In this document: one piece after another, positions 54,851 through 58,921 of the stretch | Numbering within the stretch: the stretch's first letter is position 1 | How the letters are laid out: the number at the start of each line of letters is the position of its first letter | DNA from: Haliea sp. | GTDB taxonomy: Bacteria; Pseudomonadota; Gammaproteobacteria; Pseudomonadales; Halieaceae | Assembly (NCBI GenBank): GCA_002862465.1 | Contig: PKDD01000007.1 | Location: 1 to 58,921, forward strand | Reading direction: 5' to 3' | Length of the DNA stretch: 58,921 nucleotides | Notes under the pieces: model-generated | Databases searched by the model: none | Seen by the model: only the letters and a program-made list of their open reading frames with translations | Told to the model about the DNA's origin: nothing | Program-made: the position numbers and the translations under genes

Positions 54851-56866
54851 TCAACCGTTAGGAAAATACCATACCGGTGAACTCCAGGCACGCTCCTTGA
54901 TGATCTTTGGAATAGCTGAATCAAAACACACAGCAGGACGATTTTCTTCGGGCAGACTCAAGCACTGCCGCCAACTCCAACGACAGGATGGATTTTCCAA
55001 GACTCGGATATAATAGGCCGAGGCTTGATCGGTCTGAAATTGTGGATCGCGCCAAGTAGCGCAGAGTTGCGTATCACCTGAGCCACTCACTTCACAGTTA
55101 CGCAAGTCTACGGACGCACCATTGTCTGGATTGCCTGCGATATCGCTTACTTGCTGATGAAAGCCGCCATCGACGTCATGCCACACCTTAATAATTTGTA
55201 GACGCTGTAAACGATTCCCCTGAGGGTCTGCAGTAACGGCGGCGGCAAACACGGGCGAGACTGCCAGCGGGCCTTCCACAACACCACCCATTGGTATGCC
55301 ATTCTCATAGCCCTGTCTGGCGAATTCTCCTGCGCAAATATCCTCAGGAATATTTTCCCCGACAAAAAACCGCGGTATCAGACGTGGACCGCTGGTGGCG
55401 AATACTTCGCGACGCTGCATAGCATCGAACAAGCTATCGCGAGCATTTTCTTCTGCCCACACGCCCATTAAGCCGCCCGGATTTCGCGCCGCATTAGATC
55501 TCCCGGCAAAGCCGCTCTTCCCCGCTTCATCCATCCCCGTCAGACGCGCAATGACCGTGGTATCTTGGTTGGCACAGCAGCCGTCAAAGCTGTCTTCATC
55601 TACATCACCGGGACTAGCATTATGCGTATCCGTACTGCCAACAAACCCAAATTGAAACGGATTAACACCGATTCGTTGCTTTTCGGCAAGGCCCTCAATC
55701 AACGCGTAGCGAGCGAAGTCTAACCGCGACTGACATCCCTTGCCCATTATGGCTCCGCTACCATAACCATCTTGGCAATCGTTTGGCGCCATGTCGCCAA
55801 CACCGCGAAGCTTCTCGAAGCCACACTGCTCGTCTTCGCCAAATACTTGCCACATGCCAGCCTTACATTCGGACTCGCCTTTTATCTGCATCATCTCCAC
55901 GATAGGCTCATAACGGGCCCGCAGCGTCGCTTGGCGTCGCTGTTCCTCGATGGGCTCATCACGCCAAAAAACACCAAAGCTACGACCATTAGAGACATTA
56001 CTGTTATGCGGTATTGAGAGCGCCTCACAGTGGCCTTGCGCGTTATTGCAAAGCTCGTCTAGCTGCTCCCAAAGACCTAAGGGCATATTTTTTTCCAACG
56101 CAGATATCGGTAATTCCGGCACCCGCTCATTGCGAAAAATGACGTTACGGTGAACTTTTGAGCGTGCTGTTGAGTTGCTGTATTCATAACCATGGAAACT
56201 GGTAAAACTGCAGTCACTGCTGCGGTCATAGTGCAACTCTGTCGCATCTTGCGTTTTCTCCCACGCATTCTTAAGCCCCGCGCGACACCATTGGTCATCT
56301 GGGCCACAAACCTCCTTATTGCGCCCTCCCAAACCGATGATATTTAGCATACGGGATGCACCGCCAATCAGGGTAACAATACTGGCAGGCGTTTCGATTT
56401 CACCACGGAAAGCTCGGCATGCGTCCCTGTCAAAGCTCGGAAGACCGGGCTCAGTGCACGCAGTAATCTCGCCTATCCACTCTGCATGATCCGTAACTGC
56501 GGCAAAATCCAACGGGCGATTCAGCCGGATGCTGCGCTGCCCTACTCCACTCTCATCAAAAGGGCCAAGAGCAATCTGATATCCGCTGGCGTAGCGCATG
56601 GCATCCGTGGGGGTGCCTAGCATATCCCGCGCGCGCGCATCAAAAGAGTAAGCAGTATGGACGTGTAAGTCGCCGAACCAAGGCCGACGTAAGGGGTCAT
56701 ACATGGCGCATTTTTCACGCAACGCAGGTGGCTCCATTGGTGCAGCCTGCACCGGTGGAGTCCACGGATCGGCCTTGGCATTAAACACTTCTTCGCGGTT
56801 TTGCCACAGCCACGCACCTACCAGAAAGGCTACGACGAGTCCGGCAGCAGTAATAATTCTAATCAT
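54851..56866 (-). CDS. DUF3604 family envelope protein (PHP-like metal sites)
   Basis: 671 residues from ATG 56866 with GGG six bases upstream (an in-frame TTG precedes it by two codons). The N-terminal hydrophobic span (about 2-20) is a signal or anchor. Conserved DUF3604 motifs: FGDLHVHTAYSFDA, FAAVTDHAEWIGE, SIPHNSNVSNGRSF and FGFVGSTDTHNASPGDVDE. The HxH, DH and DTH clusters resemble metal-binding sites of PHP-type phosphoesterases, so it may be a metal-dependent hydrolase outside the cytoplasm. The substrate is unknown. Confidence 0.85.
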   Translation of the reverse strand: MIRIITAAGLVVAFLVGAWLWQNREEVFNAKADPWTPPVQAAPMEPPALREKCAMYDPLRRPWFGDLHVHTAYSFDARARDMLGTPTDAMRYASGYQIALGPFDESGVGQRSIRLNRPLDFAAVTDHAEWIGEITACTEPGLPSFDRDACRAFRGEIETPASIVTLIGGASRMLNIIGLGGRNKEVCGPDDQWCRAGLKNAWEKTQDATELHYDRSSDCSFTSFHGYEYSNSTARSKVHRNVIFRNERVPELPISALEKNMPLGLWEQLDELCNNAQGHCEALSIPHNSNVSNGRSFGVFWRDEPIEEQRRQATLRARYEPIVEMMQIKGESECKAGMWQVFGEDEQCGFEKLRGVGDMAPNDCQDGYGSGAIMGKGCQSRLDFARYALIEGLAEKQRIGVNPFQFGFVGSTDTHNASPGDVDEDSFDGCCANQDTTVIARLTGMDEAGKSGFAGRSNAARNPGGLMGVWAEENARDSLFDAMQRREVFATSGPRLIPRFFVGENIPEDICAGEFARQGYENGIPMGGVVEGPLAVSPVFAAAVTADPQGNRLQRLQIIKVWHDVDGGFHQQVSDIAGNPDNGASVDLRNCEVSGSGDTQLCATWRDPQFQTDQASAYYIRVLENPSCRWSWRQCLSLPEENRPAVCFDSAIPKIIKERAWSSPVWYFPNG

Positions 56867-57023
56867 CGGCAACCCGGATTTAGACTTCGATAGATGCCAT
56901 CAAGCCTCGAGGTTCTCACAATTTTACCCACTTACACTACGCATATCTTTGGAATATCTAGCGGTGAATCGTTCATCAACTTGCGCCGCCTACACTCAGC
57001 TGAATCGGGTGCAATAAACACGC

Positions 57024-58517
57024 TTAAATTGCCATTGCCACGGCATGCCGTCTGGCATCACCAACAAACGTAGCCACTTCACCGCACGCTAGGCCTTGCA
57101 CGCAACCCAGTCGCCATGAGTAATCGCCTAAACATTTTGGGAGGTAGCCTCTATCAGACAGGCTTGCAACAACTTCAGCGCTAAAACGCCCTTCCAAGGT
57201 GATATCCTCACGCTCATCAATAAAAAACCGAGGTGCATCAATCGCCTCAGGCAGTGACATCCTAAATACCAAAAGATTTAACAACACTTGTAATTCTACC
57301 TGCTGAATCGTGAAACCGCCCGGCGTACCAAACGCGTACTCTAAAGCATCACCATCAAAAATTTGGACTAAAGATACGCTCCAGGGCACCTGAGAACCCG
57401 CTGCGGCTCGACGACTCGCAGGTGTCTTTTCATCGACATCGAAGAAATAACTGCCAGCTCCATTAAACGGCAATCCATACTCCTCAACCCAAACGCCTGA
57501 CCCAAACAGCCCACCCAGCGTTTGAGTCATGATCGCGCAATTGCCTTGCACATCTCGAGTAACCAGCGTTGTAGTGTGTTGCTTGTCAGCTGAAAATCTC
57601 TCGCTCCATTTTTTCGGATCTCCGCCTAAGCTGCGCCCTTCTTTCATAACGCGCTTGAGCACACCCGCTACCGCGTCGACGTATTCCGCGCTATTGTGTT
57701 GCAGCGCACCAATCGAGTCCACCTCAAGCAACTTCGCCGCGCGTAAGATAATAAACGCGTCGCTGTTAGGGGGCGGAACAGCGACCCGTCGACCAAATAC
57801 CTCCTCAACTAAGACGGACTGCCATACCACTGGATCGTCTTCTATATCGGCTAATGTGAGTACACTATGATGCTCGATCAATGTCTTTTTAATAGCGTTG
57901 GCCACTTTACCGCGTGTAAGGGCCTGAGGATTAGTGGCAATTTCACGCAACGCCATAGCGGTTTTGGCCTGAGTCAAACTATCACCTACCTCAAATTCAT
58001 TTGACTGGTAGTAGTCGAACCGCATTTTTTTGGACACTGATTCTTTAGCGAAATTGAGAAAGTAACAGTTGGCCTCAGTTAATAGAAAGCCTTGCTCGCT
58101 ATACTGAATAGCGCTTGCAAACAGCGTTTTGAAAGGTAGTGTTCCATATTTCTCATGAATGGCTTTCCAGCCTGCAGGCACTTGTGGCGATACAATCGAT
58201 AGGGCATCAGATTTACTATCACTCCACTCCTGCGCAGCAAAATTTTGAGGCACCCAACCAGAAAAGTTACAAACGCTGCAGCCTTCTCTCTCAGAGGACA
58301 TCATTGCCAAGCCAACCCCTAAAATACCGCTCATCATAGGCTCCACCACAACGAGCGTGACCGCAGTTGCGATTAACGCGTCAAATGCATTGCCCCCTGC
58401 TTGCAAGCAATCCACACCGGCTTGTGTTGCCAATGGATGCGCACTAGAAACACCGGCATGACCCTCGGCAACAGATTGCTGTCTTGAGCCTATCGTTGCG
58501 CGATATCCGTCTGACAT
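57024..58517 (-). CDS. Gamma-glutamyltransferase family protein
   Basis: 497 residues, with AGGAGG five bases before ATG. GGT fold: SSAHPLATQAGVDCLQAGGNAFDALIATA at the N-terminus; the autoprocessing and catalytic Thr is in QHTTTLVT (Thr315 probable nucleophile of the small subunit); GLPFNGAGSYFFD and FGTPGGFTIQQ follow. No signal peptide is present, unlike periplasmic GGTs such as E. coli Ggt, so this is likely cytoplasmic. Family members transfer or hydrolyse gamma-glutamyl groups, and some act as acylases. It appears monocistronic. Confidence 0.87.
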   Translation of the reverse strand: MSDGYRATIGSRQQSVAEGHAGVSSAHPLATQAGVDCLQAGGNAFDALIATAVTLVVVEPMMSGILGVGLAMMSSEREGCSVCNFSGWVPQNFAAQEWSDSKSDALSIVSPQVPAGWKAIHEKYGTLPFKTLFASAIQYSEQGFLLTEANCYFLNFAKESVSKKMRFDYYQSNEFEVGDSLTQAKTAMALREIATNPQALTRGKVANAIKKTLIEHHSVLTLADIEDDPVVWQSVLVEEVFGRRVAVPPPNSDAFIILRAAKLLEVDSIGALQHNSAEYVDAVAGVLKRVMKEGRSLGGDPKKWSERFSADKQHTTTLVTRDVQGNCAIMTQTLGGLFGSGVWVEEYGLPFNGAGSYFFDVDEKTPASRRAAAGSQVPWSVSLVQIFDGDALEYAFGTPGGFTIQQVELQVLLNLLVFRMSLPEAIDAPRFFIDEREDITLEGRFSAEVVASLSDRGYLPKCLGDYSWRLGCVQGLACGEVATFVGDARRHAVAMAI

Positions 58518-58705
58518 GTCATCCTCCTACTAACTTAAAATAACAAAAAAACCGGCATTCGCTAATAAAGTCACACCGACTTCATACCTTGAGGCACCGC
58601 AGCCAATGGAGTTGGATTTAGATTTAGCATTACATGACCGATAAGCCCGCGGAATTATGTGGCTTTGTCATTTGAGGGACCTGCGTCCTCTTATTAGACT
58701 TCTTA

Positions 58706-58730
58706 GAAAAACGGCCCCCGAAGGAGCCGC
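58706..58730 (-). terminator. Rho-independent terminator after the VPLPA-CTERM gene
   Basis: On the minus strand GCGGCTCC-TTCG-GGGGCCG is followed by TTTTT: a seven-pair GC-rich stem (one G-U pair) with a stable UUCG loop and a U-run. It lies about 50 bases after the stop at 58780. Confidence 0.85.
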
Positions 58731-58779
58731 TATTGTTGATACTAATTGGCATGATTAGCGACGCTAACCATGTCCGAAG

Positions 58780-58921
58780 CTACGCAGCGCGCGTTGAACG
58801 CGACAGGCGCTTCGCTCCGGCCAAGCCCGCTATCGCTGATATAAATAACCAAGCGGCGGCAGGAAGAGGCACTACCGATGCGTTAGAAGTGTTAATCACA
58901 CCAGCATCGACAACCTGGCCC
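58780..58921 (-). CDS. VPLPA-CTERM (exosortase-sorted) protein, C-terminus only
   Basis: Only the last 46 codons lie in the window; the gene continues beyond the right edge. The end reads ...SVVPLPAAAWLFISAIAGLAG followed by AKRLSRSTRAA and stop. This is a VPLPA motif, one membrane span and a basic tail: the tripartite PEP-CTERM-type sorting signal cleaved by exosortase in bacteria with exopolysaccharide/biofilm systems. It links the right edge to the export genes at 14-16.6 kb, whose relatives belong to the same systems. It is followed by a clear terminator. Confidence 0.85.
   Translation of the reverse strand, partial: GQVVDAGVINTSNASVVPLPAAAWLFISAIAGLAGAKRLSRSTRAA

Overview
The window looks like a chromosomal segment of a marine-type gammaproteobacterium. 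The grounds are TonB receptors and many Asn/Gly-rich lipoproteins, a sigma-54/exosortase-type (VPLPA-CTERM) signature, and cobalamin genes packed with TAATG overlaps. The taxon itself is inference. No rRNA, tRNA, CRISPR array or intact mobile element was seen. The only mobile trace is a decayed IS91-type transposase tail at the left edge.

Layout. (1) 0.1-6 kb: IS remnant, patatin-like phospholipase, glutathione S-transferase, and a large lipoprotein combining two c-heme motifs with a copper monooxygenase (PHM-like) core. (2) 6.6-16.6 kb: a compact extracellular-glycan locus. It holds a secreted GH18 chitinase; a membrane-anchored GH18-like protein whose catalytic Glu is replaced by Asn, with two chitin-binding modules, four 79-residue repeats and a chain-length-regulator-like tail; a processive GT2 synthase with a 27-bp tandem-repeat insert; a Wza-type export lipoprotein; and an outer-membrane beta-barrel. 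Two strong sigma-54 promoters (TGGCAT-N5-TTGCA) drive the synthase operon and the barrel. A VPLPA-CTERM protein at the right edge of the window suggests the same exosortase-linked surface system. (3) 16.9-25.9 kb: lipoprotein, DoxX protein, two alpha/beta hydrolases, a TonB receptor and a c-heme lipoprotein, with loose gene spacing. (4) 26-51.5 kb: a near-complete corrin-ring cobalamin pathway in three transcription units. Minus-strand cobW-cobN-cobQ-cobD-cobC-cysG-bluB lies behind a cobalamin riboswitch at about 37.2 kb. Minus-strand cbtB-cbtA-chlID-cobO-cobB-NiCoT-cbiD-cobK-cobH-cobL-cobI-cbiG-cobJ-cobM lies behind a second cobalamin riboswitch at about 51.4 kb. A small plus-strand unit encodes a His-rich lipoprotein and a His-tailed CbiX. 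(5) 51.5-58.9 kb: small unknown protein, SDR, DUF2805 and CIA30 pair, DUF3604 protein, gamma-glutamyltransferase, and the C-terminus of the VPLPA-CTERM protein.

How the genes work together. The cobalamin block can import cobalt (CbtAB, NiCoT), make precorrin-2 (CysG), methylate and contract the ring, amidate and adenosylate it, attach the aminopropanol arm (CobC, CobD) and make the lower ligand (BluB). It is unusual in carrying both an early chelatase (CbiX) and a late one (CobN plus a fused ChlI/ChlD protein). It also uses the anaerobic-type ring-contraction genes cbiG and cbiD, and no CobG, CobF or CobS/CobT is present in the window.

The glycan locus is the best candidate for an undescribed system: a sigma-54-controlled synthesis and export route for a chitin-like or other beta-linked polymer, with a GH18-derived pseudoenzyme apparently serving as a glycan-binding scaffold.
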